Shown: in pieces, positions 41,791 through 52,388 of the stretch | Layout of the letters: the number at the start of each line of letters is the position of its first letter | Numbering within the stretch: position 1 is the first letter of the stretch | DNA from: Aradus depressus | Taxonomy: Eukaryota; Arthropoda; Insecta; Hemiptera; Aradidae | Reading direction: 5' to 3' | Length of the DNA stretch: 64,000 nt | Assembly: GCA_963662175.1 (NCBI GenBank) | Contig: OY759225.1 | Location: 2,604,001 to 2,668,000 of the forward strand | Notes under the pieces: model-generated | Told to the model about the DNA's origin: nothing | What the model saw: the letters and a program-made list of their open reading frames with translations, nothing else | Databases searched by the model: none | Translations under genes and position numbers: made by a program

Positions 41791-42356
41791 CGCCCTCTTC
41801 CCTCCCCTATACCCCTTACTTCGCCCCGAAGCCCCGGATCCTTGAACAGGTGTCTCAAGTATTCAGTCCAGTCCCCTTCCCCCCCGGCAACTCTTTTCGA
41901 AAGTGGCTTTCACTGCAACCTCCGACCATATGGTCTTTCAACTATCCTTCTCGCCCTTCCTTCTTCTTTTGGGATCATGTATAATGTATTACATTTAATG
42001 GGTCGCCCAGGAAAGGTCGTCCAGATGCTCTCTCTATGTCCTACTTCTTAGTCTGTTCAGAGGCCACCTACTCTTGACATCGCTTCTTTTGGAACAAGTG
42101 ACTTCAATTTTCCTTCCTTTGTCCTTCGCATCTGCTTAACATGTTACGTCATTATAAACCTACCAAACATAAACTTAAACATAAATTATAGTTTAATATT
42201 AGTTGGTTACCTTCAGATCCTAGTTCCTTATAGGTTACTGCCCGAACTAAACTAGTCCATTTCTCTTCAATTTGGTGTCTGTAGTTATTGGCACTTCGTT
42301 TCTAGCTTTCATATCTATTTGTACGGGAAAAGAGGCCCTATTTCAGTTATTTATTG
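41791..42356. other. Pyrimidine-rich unique stretch
   Basis: C/T-rich on the plus strand up to about 42130. A long plus frame crosses from the array to 42051, but its composition follows the pyrimidine skew and gives no recognisable protein. Confidence 0.4.
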
Positions 42357-42357
42357 T

Positions 42358-42520
42358 GACTCATGCCCGGTCTTTAATAATTTTAAATGTGACATCCTAC
42401 AGGCTCGGGACCATAACTTACATCCCAGATAAAAAAAACTCAAGGGCCTAGGCCAGGTATTGAACCCACGATCTTGAGTTCTGTAGGTAAGCATGCGACC
42501 TCAGAGCTACCAGCGCCCTC
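42358..42520 (-). repeat. tRNA-SINE S1, internally deleted
   Basis: In reverse complement: GAGGGCGCTGGTAGCTCTGA head, GGGTTCAATACCTGGCC, then directly AGCCTGTAGGATGTCAC and AAAGACCGGGCATGAGTCAC. Confidence 0.85.
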
Positions 42521-44420
42521 GGTTCTATCTCAACCTAACTTACAATTTTGAATCTGCCTATTCAGGAATAGCTTTTAGGATGCCTATGATTTCAGAAAAC
42601 GTTATTCACTATTTTCTCAGTTTCAAAAGTTCCTAAGTGAAAAAATGACAGAATCAATATGGCAGACATTATTTTTGTTACATAATTTTTTTTTGTAAAA
42701 ATTAAAAAGAACTAAGATAAATTGAAATAAATCAATAAATAAAATATAAATAAGAAATTAAACTGAATGTTGACAGTTCCCACAGAACCCGTTGGAAAAG
42801 ACAGGAGAAAGTTGCAATCTTCAACGCCTCCAACACAATATATGTATATAATTAATAGAAAATATAGCGTTAGAAAGTCCTTAGATTTTTATCTGAAAAG
42901 TATTCGTATATAAAGACAATACTAGGTGATTGTGAGATCTATACCCGAAGCAAAGATAAAAATGATGTTCTCAGTGTAATCAACAAATGTGCAGGAGCAT
43001 CAAAAAGCTTTTTGTTCAGAGTGCTATCGAAAAATGCATCAAACTGACTGCTATGGATAAGATTGTTTGTTTCCTTCAGATTATTATAGTTTTCCTGTTT
43101 ATTTAAAAATATTTAATTTTTTTTTTCAAATTGTCCTTTTATTTAATTTTTTTAAACTTTTTTATTTGTTTAGTTTGATGACATTTTTTTGATGACACCT
43201 TAGTGGGTCAGGATACAGATAAAAATAATATGTAGTTTGGATGTCGAAGGAGATCTTAGATTTTTTTTGTTTCGTTTTTAGAATCGGGAGGCCGGAAAAC
43301 ATGAAATTCCGTTTAAAACACCCCAAGAAATTTCTGATCGACCCCCACAGCTGGGACAAGAAAACATAAGCAACGATAAAAGGGAAGGAAAAAAAAAAAA
43401 AAAAAAAAATGCTTTATACTGTGGAAAATCATGTAATATGATTGATTAGTAACTCGTCAAGATTGTAAAAATAAAAACAAATGAACTCATGTAGAGAAAA
43501 ATGTTAGATCATTTGTAAAATTCTATCAAAATGAATCAGTCATGGCCTGAGGGGCACAAATAGCACAACGGACCATTAGTCTGACATCTCACCACAGGAG
43601 AGCCACAGTTCAAAATCATTGTAAATATTCTCTGAATATTCCATATAATGTATGCATAAGAAGGGGCGGAGGAGTGCCCCATGATGTACCCCTTCTTGCA
43701 TGGACCACTAGAGACCTCATGACGTCAGTCTCCTCTCTCGAGTCTCAAGTGCATACCAATCTACTGACTCAGCGACTCACAAATCTCAAAATTTGGAATG
43801 GAGAGAGGGGGTTGAGAGGGGGAGGGGGGGGGGGAGAGTTTCAAAATATAAAATGAGAGCTGGCTGTTTTAATGATCGAGTTTTCAAAAAAAATTTCACT
43901 TGTACACATCCTATCATTATGTGCTCTCAATGAACGTGATCCAAGCCGAAGGGAAGTAGATACGTGACACACCGCGTTTATTCAACCCTTAGCATTAATG
44001 ACACTAATATAATGCTAATATTTCTGAAAAGCTCACTAATAATCAAAACTCCAGGGGCAATAAACAACATTTGAAATGTATTAAAAATTATAGTTTGTAT
44101 TTAAAAATTGATTAAAAAGGATAATAGTATTATAAAATTTTTGAAAAAGCTCGAAAACATTTTATGAACAAGTGAAAAAAAAAAAAAAAAAAAAAAAAAC
44201 GGAATGTATAATACAAGTCATTAAAAGGCAAAAAATGCAATAATTACAAATCAAAAATGCTATTAAACAAAGAAAAAAAAAGAAAAAAAAATCACAAGCT
44301 ATGATCATTAATTGAATAATTATTAGTTTAGAGAGAAATTATGATTACAAATAATTATATAAAATACTAGGTACTCTACATACCGCATCATAAAGTTTAT
44401 TATGAACTGTTGAGCCAGAA
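42521..44420. other. Unassigned AT-rich stretch
   Basis: Near 43260-43350 a PG-like scrap (GAGGCCGGAAAACATGAAAT). Long A runs at about 43388-43409 and 44169-44199. No gene was recognised. Confidence 0.35.
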
Positions 44421-44450
44421 ACTTACCTGCAAAAACAAAAAAAAATATAA
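44415..44450 (-). promoter_or_regulatory. Recursive splice (ratchet) site candidate on how strand
   Basis: On the minus strand a long pyrimidine tract (TTTTTTTTTGTTTTTGCAG) is joined directly to GTAAGTTT, with the junction between 44427 and 44426. A strong acceptor and a strong donor with zero exon between them is the known signature of recursive splicing in long insect introns. The site is in the sense orientation of the how exon at 972-1105 and lies about 43 kb upstream of it. It is a sequence-only prediction. Confidence 0.6.
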
Positions 44451-44624
44451 TTAGATTTAATAAGTGAATAAATAATACAGAAAATAAGTAATAATTAAAT
44501 AATTGTATAGATAAATAATTGTGTGTAATGATAGAAGACGAGGGGGTAGTAATCAATGTTTGTTTGGTACTAATTTAATTAGACAATAGTTATATTTATT
44601 ATAGAAGAATATCATAAGAAGAAG

Positions 44625-45115
44625 TCGGCGGTGGATCACCGGCAATGTACTTCCCCAGAATGGATTCATCAATTAACTTTTCGCTCCCCCTCTTAAACCA
44701 GTCGACCGTTAGTGCTAATATTCAACAAAGTAGGTCCTAAATCCTCAAACTAAGTTTTGTGTCGATAAATTAAATCGGAAGTTATTGGGGTTTTTAAATG
44801 GAGCCCCCCCCCCCCCCCCCCCCCCCTTCGGCCGATATAGGTGAAATTGGACAGGTTATGTCCTCATTGGGTTTTGACTTTAAATATGAAATTTCATACC
44901 GATACATTCATTACACCGGCAGTTATTGGGGTTTTTAAATTAAGCCCCACCCATTTGGCTGAAAATCGATAAGTGGTCCTTATGGGGTTTTGACCACAAA
45001 TGAAAGTTTTGTATTCTATCGGTTAACAGACATACATACAGAAAAAAATGTTTCGTCAAAATTTCAAAAAACCGCTTTGCCCCATTTTTATCGACGGGCA
45101 GCTGTTACAGATTTT
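44625..45115 (-). repeat. PG repeat, near complete, with C22 tract
   Basis: Starts with the right-end palindrome GGTGGATCACCGGC and TGTACTTCCCCAGAATGG, then CTCCCCCTCTTAAACCAGTC. Three core units follow with CATCGGCAGTTATT-like phrases, the first carrying C22 (about 44805-44826) and CTTCGGCCGATATAGG. Confidence 0.75.
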
Positions 45116-45359
45116 TACATAAAATTGTAGAACACTCTTTGAGGAGGAGTGAACTATACCTTATACAGAGAGAGAGATGTTTACGTATTTCTGAATCCTG
45201 TTTGTTTTCTGCCTCTTATCTTAATATCTGATAAGAGGATGTTATACAAGAAACAGCTGCTGGTTCAGTCAGTGTCAGCTGAGATAGTGGATCAGGACTC
45301 GGATACAGTCCCTGGCTTTAGACGGCAAATTTCATATGGAGTCGGACCAATCATCTCTA

Positions 45360-45362
<3 letters not shown>

Positions 45363-45410
<48 letters not shown>
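45363..45410. repeat. (TA)n microsatellite
   Basis: About 24 uninterrupted TA dinucleotides. Confidence 0.97.
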
Positions 45411-45416
<6 letters not shown>

Positions 45417-45424
45417 AGTGAATC

Positions 45425-45935
45425 AACATCAAAGTACTTCCTCAGCGCGAAATTAATCAACTAATTTTTCGATCTCTTTTTGAAATCAGTTCACCAATTT
45501 GGTTGATAATCAATCAATCAGTCTCTATTGCTTGTTATTACTTCCCAAACGAGATATTGTATGAAGTATACAAGAAGTTTGTAATTGCTAAGAAACTCTA
45601 AGTTCAATTTTCACCGAAATTTCATGTTTTCTGGCCCCCTAATTCAAAAAATGAAAAACAAAAAATTATGTTTTTGTGTGTGTTTGAACACGATAACTCC
45701 CAACAGAATGAATGTGAATATGAGATTTGATATTTAAAGTGAAAGACTCATAAGGACTACACCTATAAATTTTGAGCGAAATCAGCGAAAGGGAACGGGT
45801 GCTTGACTCAAAAACTTCAACACCTATCGATGTAATGAATGTATCGACACAACATTCAGTATGATGAATCACAAGTCTCTATGTAAGTCAATTACTGACT
45901 TAGCCTAAACTATCGATTGGTTTTACAAGGACAGC
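45425..45935. repeat. PG repeat fragments, inverted then direct
   Basis: A minus right end (AAAGTACTTCCTCAGCGCG at 45431) then a plus left end (ATTACTTCCCAAACGAG at 45538) and core with AACGGGTGCTTGACTCAAAA in place of the G tract. Confidence 0.6.
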
Positions 45936-45984
45936 GATAACTTCATTGATTAATTCATTCTGAGAACTGAACATAATCAATTAA

Positions 45985-46150
45985 TCATAGAAATAAAAGC
46001 GACGCCAGTTGTCCTTTAACCGCTATACTGTGTGGGTGGGATGAACCACTGATGATGACGCTGTTGCGTTGAAAACCGATTCTGGTCTAAAATAAAACAG
46101 TGGGGACACAACGTCTTCTATTTCTATGAGAAATCTCGTCTCACAACATC
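45985..46150 (+). repeat. Penelope-like terminal repeat with hammerhead-like motif
   Basis: CTGATGA (46049-46055), GACGC-TGTT-GCGTT stem II, GAAA (46071-46074), then ACCGATTCTGGTC ending in GUC. The flanks GGGTGGGATGAACCAC and AAATAAAACAGTGGGG match the palindrome at 62027-62270, and both are followed by CATCTTACTATCACATAT. Confidence 0.6.
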
Positions 46151-46707
46151 TTACTATCACATATAATCAATTAATCATCACTTCTTTTATCAATTCAAAA
46201 TTTTCAGACAAATCGATCCTTTTTATTTTGAAGAAATGTCGATAACGTAGTAGATTAATTCGCGAAGTGGGTTCAATCGGTCAGACATACTTCGTATAGA
46301 TAGGAAGTAAAACTGTTGGGACCTCAACGAATCAAATGTGACTCGTTATAGTCAAATGTGACTCGTTATTTCAACAGAAAACCTTCTTTATCTTATTGGT
46401 ATCATTGAAGTATGAGGTCATTAAAATGTAAGTATGGTGTGAGTCAAGTAGCACCTTGCATAGATAGATAAACTATAGCCTATGTCGACAGGAGGGCGTG
46501 CTATTTGAATAATTCATAGGATGGCCACATAGATGTTAATTGAACTTAAACTATTAATATGGCCTCTGGGTGTTACCTCATCGCGCGGTAAAACCCACCC
46601 AAATGGAATCAGATCTCCCCTGGGAGGACAATATGGGACTCCTAGGTCGTGAAAAGGCTACTTAAGTGTCACGCTACTTGACGCTAGTATATCCAGTGCA
46701 AACATTG
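46151..46707. other. Unassigned stretch
   Basis: A short direct repeat TCAAATGTGACTCGTTAT at 46337 and 46353 (2 copies). No gene. Confidence 0.35.
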
Positions 46708-46955
46708 TCACTCATGCCCGGGTAATAACAACGAGGTCATATCGCCTACTAACAAAGCGCTCTTTCGTCGCTCTGGTGTACATGAGCATAACTCTACTAT
46801 GGAAGTCCTAAATTTTGTCTACCCTAAATTTTCATTCATCTTTAACGAGTACCTGACATCATATAGACTCGGGACCACGATTTGTGCTCTAGGTTTTTTC
46901 ACCTCCCAAATAAAAAAAACGGGGTTCGAACCCGCGATCTTGAATCTCAGTCAAC
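46708..46955 (-). repeat. tRNA-SINE family S1, 5'-damaged
   Basis: The body in reverse complement from CGCGGGTTCGAACCCCG (B box) to CCCGGGCATGAGTGAC; the A box is lost. Confidence 0.85.
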
Positions 46956-47034
46956 AATTTCTATATAATAATAACACAAAATTTCGAAGATATTTGAACA
47001 TAAATGAAATATGAGAATGTAGTTATTTTCATAT

Positions 47035-47325
47035 AATGAACAAAAATTCGTCGGTTAATTAAACAATTACGTTTTCCTCCCCCCCCCCCAAAAAAAAAAA
47101 AAAAAAAAATCAGTCGTCCTTAGAGGGTTTTGGAAACACATATCTGAAATTTCGTGTAGAGACATTCATTCTATCGGGAGTTATCGTGTTCATACACAGA
47201 GACATGTTTTTTTTTTTTCATTTTTTGAATGAAGAGATTGGAAAACATGAAATTCTGTTGAAAACTTCGCAACGAATTTTTAACTGATTACATAACATCC
47301 CCTATACACGGGACAGAAAAAAAAG
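47035..47325 (-). repeat. PG repeat with C/A tract
   Basis: CCTCCCCCCCCCC followed by A21, then GTCGTCCTTAGAGGGTTTTG, CATTCATTCTATCGGGAGTT, and left-end GATTACATAACATCCCCTAT. Confidence 0.65.
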
Positions 47326-47744
47326 CCATAAATAATAAAGAATCTCTAAGAAAAATTGTAACATCTAAGATAGGATTGGTTAGACAAATCTTTTTTAAAA
47401 CTGGGATTTCTAGATGAATTATTACATCCCCTAATTTTCCATCTATATATTTACTTTTACTAATTTAAGACCTTTTTTTCGCTTTGATTAATTCGTTACG
47501 GAAGAGGAAACCTTCAATTATTTATATTTATGTTCTAGTTTTTATTTTTCTAATTTCAGATCTAACCGGGGTGAGTATCTTCATCACAAGTTACATTTAT
47601 GTTGTTATTATGTTACATTTATGTGTTATCATGTAACATTTATGTGTTTTATTCTCAGATTTTTAAATGTGAAAAAAAGTCACCAGGAATGTACTGGCCT
47701 AGCGCATTCTGATCAAAAAAATAAAAACAAACATTTTGTTCAAC

Positions 47745-48010
47745 ATTTAAGAGAAGGAGGGGGGGGGGGGGGGGGGGGTCAGGAAAGGAATTCAAAAACC
47801 ATGGTAACCGACATAGGAAGGGCACTTATTAATTTTCAGAGGAATCGGCCAAAGAGAAGTAATGAATTTATCGGCACAGTATTTAGCATAAGGATTTAGA
47901 AGTCAACTATTGAATATTAGCGCAAACGGTTGCCTGGTTTGGAGCACGAGCGAAAAGTTAATCGATTAATTACTTTGGAGGAAGTACATTGCCTAACTAT
48001 AACTTTCCTT
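47745..48010 (+). repeat. PG repeat right half with G24 tract
   Basis: G run about 47758-47779, ATTTTCAGAGGAATCGGCCA, ATTAGCGCAAACGGTTGCCT, GCGAAAAGTTAATCGATTAA, GGAGGAAGTACATTGCC. Confidence 0.68.
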
Positions 48011-48012
48011 AC

Positions 48013-48150
48013 GGGAGCCATGGTGGCCGTGCGGGCTAGAGCGTAGGGCTTTGGTCGCATGGTCTCACCATGGCTTGCGGGTTCGAATCCCGTCCGGGAG
48101 TGAGTTTTATTTCGTAGATAGAACTCCCTCCCGGGGCCATGGATGTCTTA
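48013..48150 (+). repeat. tRNA-SINE family S2, copy 1
   Basis: GGGAGCCATGGTGGCCGTGC GGGCTAGAGCG (A-box-like), a CATGGTCTCACCATGG hairpin in the position of a long variable arm, GCGGGTTCGAATCCCG (B box), then 60 bp ending CCCGGGGCCATGGATGTC. Only four differences from copy 2 over about 135 bp. The long-variable-arm layout points to a type II (Leu/Ser-like) tRNA ancestor. Confidence 0.8.
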
Positions 48151-48564
48151 AATAATTATATATTACACATTGACATGGCTAATATGCACCGTACATAAAG
48201 CCAAAAGAAAAAGAAAAAAAAAAAAAACTTTCCTTACTCTCCTTACTGATGTAAAGAATGTGCAATAACGGTAAAGGATAGTTTTTGGAATTTTGCCGCC
48301 AGTATGGCCTTCTGTATTAAGAATTTTTTTTTCCGTCTCTTCCTGCGATCTTGAGGAACGAACGAGAGAGAGAAAAAAAAAAAGGAAGAGCGAAGAAGAC
48401 ATTACTAGAAGTTATGAGCTGTCGTTTGGAGGGTTGGCGAGTCTCCATTTTGGAGACAACACAAATAGCTGACAGATGTACAATATTCCAATATTTATGT
48501 GTTTCCACCTCTCTAAGGTCCTCTTATATTATAGAATAAATAAATGTATCTAAAAAGAAAAAAA
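48151..48564. other. Unassigned stretch
   Basis: A15-type runs and purine-rich patch at 48358-48400. No gene. Confidence 0.3.
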
Positions 48565-48690
48565 GAAATCACGAGCAATGTACGTCCCCACCTCGAATTA
48601 GTCAAATAATGTTTCGCACTCTCTCAGAAACCAACTCCCCCACCCCCCCCCCCCCCCCCCCCCCCTCCAACAGTTATTAGGGTTGTTCAG
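48565..48690 (-). repeat. PG repeat right-end half with C24 tract
   Basis: CACGAGCAATGTACGTCCCC, ACTCTCTCAGAAACCAA, C run about 48642-48665, CAACAGTTATTAGGGTTG. Confidence 0.62.
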
Positions 48691-48764
48691 ATAACTGATA
48701 AGACTGAAATTGCATAGGAATCGGTCATAGATGTTTCTCATTTTACACATTATTCTCAATGTTT

Positions 48765-49375
48765 CAATTGTGATGTAAAAAAAAATTTACACAAATTAAA
48801 AACAGCTGTTAGGAGTGAATTAACTTAATTAGTGAATAAATATATGAAGTCGCATTTTGTTTTTAAACGAAATGTGAACAACCAATGAATGGAGAACAAA
48901 AGACGACGAACAGCAGTTTTAAATAGTGAATGACAGTCTAAGTTGACACGTGGAAGTGGACAGTCTAGAGAGAAAAGTTTTTTAAACTTAGTTTTAAGTG
49001 GGATTGTAAAATAGTCTCATTTTTTTTTATTTCCAATCTTAGTCAATTTATTAAGTAGGTTAAGATAAATAAACCCAAATATTCGTTCTCTTATTCTATG
49101 CTATTCACTTCCCTTTTAACCCAGTAAGATAATTTATACCTTTGAATTAGATTTAACATTTTTGCAAAATTTAGAAAAAAAAACAATGTGGCATCTCTTT
49201 AGTAAAAGAAGAAATCCAAATGAAAAGTTTGTTAATTGAATTTTTTTTAAATACGTGCAATTTTGAAGAAATTGAGTTTTCGATATTTTTTTAGGGCCCT
49301 TTTCGGTAACTACTGTAGTTAAATATAATTTAGTAGAAGACCAGCTGTAATTTCTGCAGGAAATCTAGTAATTTT
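48765..49375 (+). repeat. Dispersed repeat C, copy 2
   Basis: Same block order as copy 1 at 16235-17110, without the 22-bp array. AACAGCTGTTAGGAGTGAAT at the left and GTAATTTCTGCAG near the right. Confidence 0.78.
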
Positions 49376-49424
49376 ATTTGTTTATTTTATTTAACATAAT
49401 TTTTAATTATCACACAATACATTC

Positions 49425-49855
49425 ATTAAAACAGCAGCAATTGGTTTTTTGTGTTAAACCTCCCTCCCCTCATCTAATCCTCTGAATACTTTTGGTCAAT
49501 TTGGCTGATAATAAATATGTGTCATCCCAATAGGGTTCCTGACGCACATATACAATTTCGTTACAATTTTCAATTCATTTTGCCGGAAGTTATCGTGTTC
49601 GAAGACATACAACTAGACAGACAACCTATTTTTTTTTTTCAGTTTTGGAATGAAGGGGTTAGACAAAATTAAATTCCGATCAAAACTCAACTTCGACCCT
49701 GTCGCCGATTACATAACTTGCCGTATACCTTGTCTGAGCAAGTAAAACAGGCTCCTTCCTCAAGAATGTCCCTTTCATTTCAGGGTTTCAACCAAACTGT
49801 TTTTACATGAGGAGTGCGATTCGATCTGGGGAAGTACATTGGCAATGATCTCAAG
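49425..49855. repeat. PG repeat fragments
   Basis: Minus core (TTTGGTCAATTTGGCTGATA, GCCGGAAGTTATCGTGTTCG), left-end ACATAACTTGCCGTATACC, and a plus right-end scrap CTGGGGAAGTACATTGGC near 49830. Confidence 0.58.
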
Positions 49856-50289
49856 AAAAAAAATATATATATGATAATTTTGTAGACGTGACGTAGACCA
49901 CCCACGAAAAAGAAACAAAAATCTGTGACTATTTGTGTGACATCCTGGGTTCTGATTTGTTACCAGCTCCAGATATAGCTAGCGTCTCCCTCTGGCAGAC
50001 ACGGATCGTAATTATACCAAAGAAGAACTGTTCAGAGTCCCCCCCCCCTCTCTCTCTCTCTCTCTTTCCTATCTTATTATATCTATTTACATAGGTATTT
50101 TTTTATCTCTATTAAAAAATAGAGAAGTAAGCTTCCGGTGCCTCTATAAATACAGAGGAGTGCCGCCGGAAGGCAACTATGTGTTTAAGACTTCCAATGC
50201 CGAATTTATATCGGCATCGAAATTATGAATCCCAATTGAAAGAGGGAAATAGGGGAGGGGGTTCGGATCAGAAACCGATTGTATAGAAC

Positions 50290-50545
50290 TGTGATGTAAA
50301 CAATTATACACATTAAAATTATTAATACATTACAAAATCAATTATTATTTGTATAAAAACAGCTGTTAGGAGTGAAGTAATAAAATTAAATAGTGAATAA
50401 ATATACAAAAATGAAATAGTAGCATTTTGTTTAAAAACGAATGGTGAACAACCAATGAATGGAGCACAAAAGACGACGAGCAGCTGTTTTAAATAGAGAG
50501 AGACAGTCTAAGGAGAGTTGTGGAAGTGGACTGAGAAGTGGTATT
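50290..50545 (+). repeat. Dispersed repeat C, copy 3 (left part)
   Basis: AACAGCTGTTAGGAGTGAAG, AACCAATGAATGGAGCACAA, GACAGTCTAAGGAGAGTTG; stops at a G26 run (about 50546-50571). Confidence 0.75.
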
Positions 50546-50571
50546 GGGGGGGGGGGGGGGGGGGGGGGGGG

Positions 50572-50865
50572 TCTAACCCAAAAACTCTAATAACTACCAA
50601 GAAATAAATGTATCGGCATGAAATTTTATATATAAATGGCGGCACTGCTGTAGTGGCTAATATATCCTTGGATGATGGCTATTTTCCGTCTCTGTACAAA
50701 CAATATAACCAATCGGTTATGTCTGTTCTTTCCTTAACCTACAATATAATCTGATAACCTTCAAACCGTGACTATTTTCATATTTAGTTTTATCTCTGCC
50801 ATATTTTTCTGCAACTTCCTACTTCTGAGTCTTTGGAACTCAATAAATAATCCACACTATAGAAC
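50572..50865. other. Unassigned stretch after the G run
   Basis: First 60 bp (AACTCTAATAACTACC) look PG-like. Otherwise nothing was recognised. Confidence 0.3.
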
Positions 50866-51020
50866 ATTTTATTACCTGGGAGGTTAAATAAACTTAAGCA
50901 CGCCGTCCTTCGGATGGGACGTTAAGCAATGGTCCCGAGCCTGTACGATGTCAGGTACTCGTCACCTAGGTGAATAAAGGGTAAGCAAATTTTAGGATTC
51001 CCACAGTAGAGTCGGGCTTT
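50866..51020 (+). repeat. tRNA-SINE S1, both ends truncated
   Basis: ATTACCTGGGAGGTTAAATA, CACGCCGTCCTTCGGATGGG to AGAGTCGGGCTTT. Confidence 0.85.
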
Positions 51021-52148
51021 GATTGATCAAATTTAAACTGATCTGGAAGGTCTAGTGGTAACTTTATCTGAAACAATCTTTCAGATGAAATATTTCCCAA
51101 CAGACGTTGTGGCATGTCAGACCTCTGAAGTTCCTTACCAACGGAGGTGTGACAACAACAAATAGAAGTGTATTAGAGGAAAGGTAGACTCCAGTCGTGC
51201 TGGAACCAGATAAAGACTCCAGTTAATGGAGCCTCAGCCATGATACGGGACTTATCGCATTTACTGTACTCGGCCCATATCCCCCCCACCCCATCCCATT
51301 CACAAGTTAAACTCAGAAATAGTCCTAGGCGTAAATATAAAAAAAATAAAATTTTAAAATATTGTCCATTTCACAAAATATATACAATACTTGGTAGGAT
51401 TTTCAGTATTGTATTTCCTGATATACATAGAATACATTTTTACATCTTTCAATTGGATTTTTAAAATCCAGATGAATTGAAGAAAAAACCAAAAAAAACA
51501 TATAAAACGGTCTTTAACTGTTTACGTAATACAATAAAAGTTTTGTATTACAAAATTGCCCCAAGTACCTTTTTATTTTTAAATAATAAAAATTTGTCAT
51601 TGATCTGGAAAAAAAAAAAAAAAAAAAAAAATGGTACTTGAAATGGTAAATAAATGAATAAATAAATAATAACTTATCTATATATATTTTTTTTTTTTAC
51701 TAGAAGCAGAGACATGAGGCGGGGGGAGGATGTAAATAGTTCAAAAATAGTTGCGAAGTAGCCATCCGTAAACAAAGCGACATTTTTGAAAATTGTCAAC
51801 CTCTGAATAATATTTAATTAATAATAATAATAGTAAAAGTGTAATAATATGACATTTAGAATGCAATAATATGTGGGGAAAAATAATTCAAAATGATAAA
51901 AATTATACTTTTTTTGTTAAATTTTGGCATGATTTCGAGTAAAATTGTGAGGGGCTATCATGACATTTTATTATGCGTATTCCCCTGGAACCACCCTAAC
52001 TGTATAATAACAAAGGAGCTGCTGGAGGAGGGTGGGTGGCGCCCTCTACTGCAGTGGCGCCTCCTACTGCCCTTCTCAACAACTTTCTTATACATCTCAA
52101 ATCCCCCCACCCCAAGGAGATAATTTAAATGAAGGTCAACTAAATGAA
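51021..52148. other. Unassigned stretch
   Basis: AT-rich with an A22 run near 51609. GC-richer patch 52005-52120 (GGAGGAGGGTGGGTGGCGCC). No gene recognised. Confidence 0.3.
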
Positions 52149-52388
52149 GGCGCCGGTAGCTCAGAGGTATGCGTGCTTGCCGTTAAGCGATGGTCCCGAG
52201 CTGTACGATGTCAGGTACTCGTTAAAGACCCCTCCCTGCCCTAGGTTAATAAAAATATAGGGTAGGCAAAATTTAGGACTCACATAGTAGAGTCGGGCTC
52301 ATGTCCACCAGAGTGACGAAATAGCGCTCTGGTAGTAGGCGATATGACCTCGTAGTTAAAGCCCGGGCATGAGTCATAATAACTAACT
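52149..52388 (+). repeat. tRNA-SINE S1 with head-proximal deletion
   Basis: GGCGCCGGTAGCTCAGAGGT, GTGCTTGCC then directly GTTAAGCGATGG, removing the B box and about 90 bp. The 3' half is intact with ACTAACT tail. It cannot be an efficient pol III template. Confidence 0.9.

Noticed and set aside
41386..42051. 221-codon plus-strand frame
   Set aside because: Made of the 158-bp array and a pyrimidine-rich flank; three overlapping frames are open at once.
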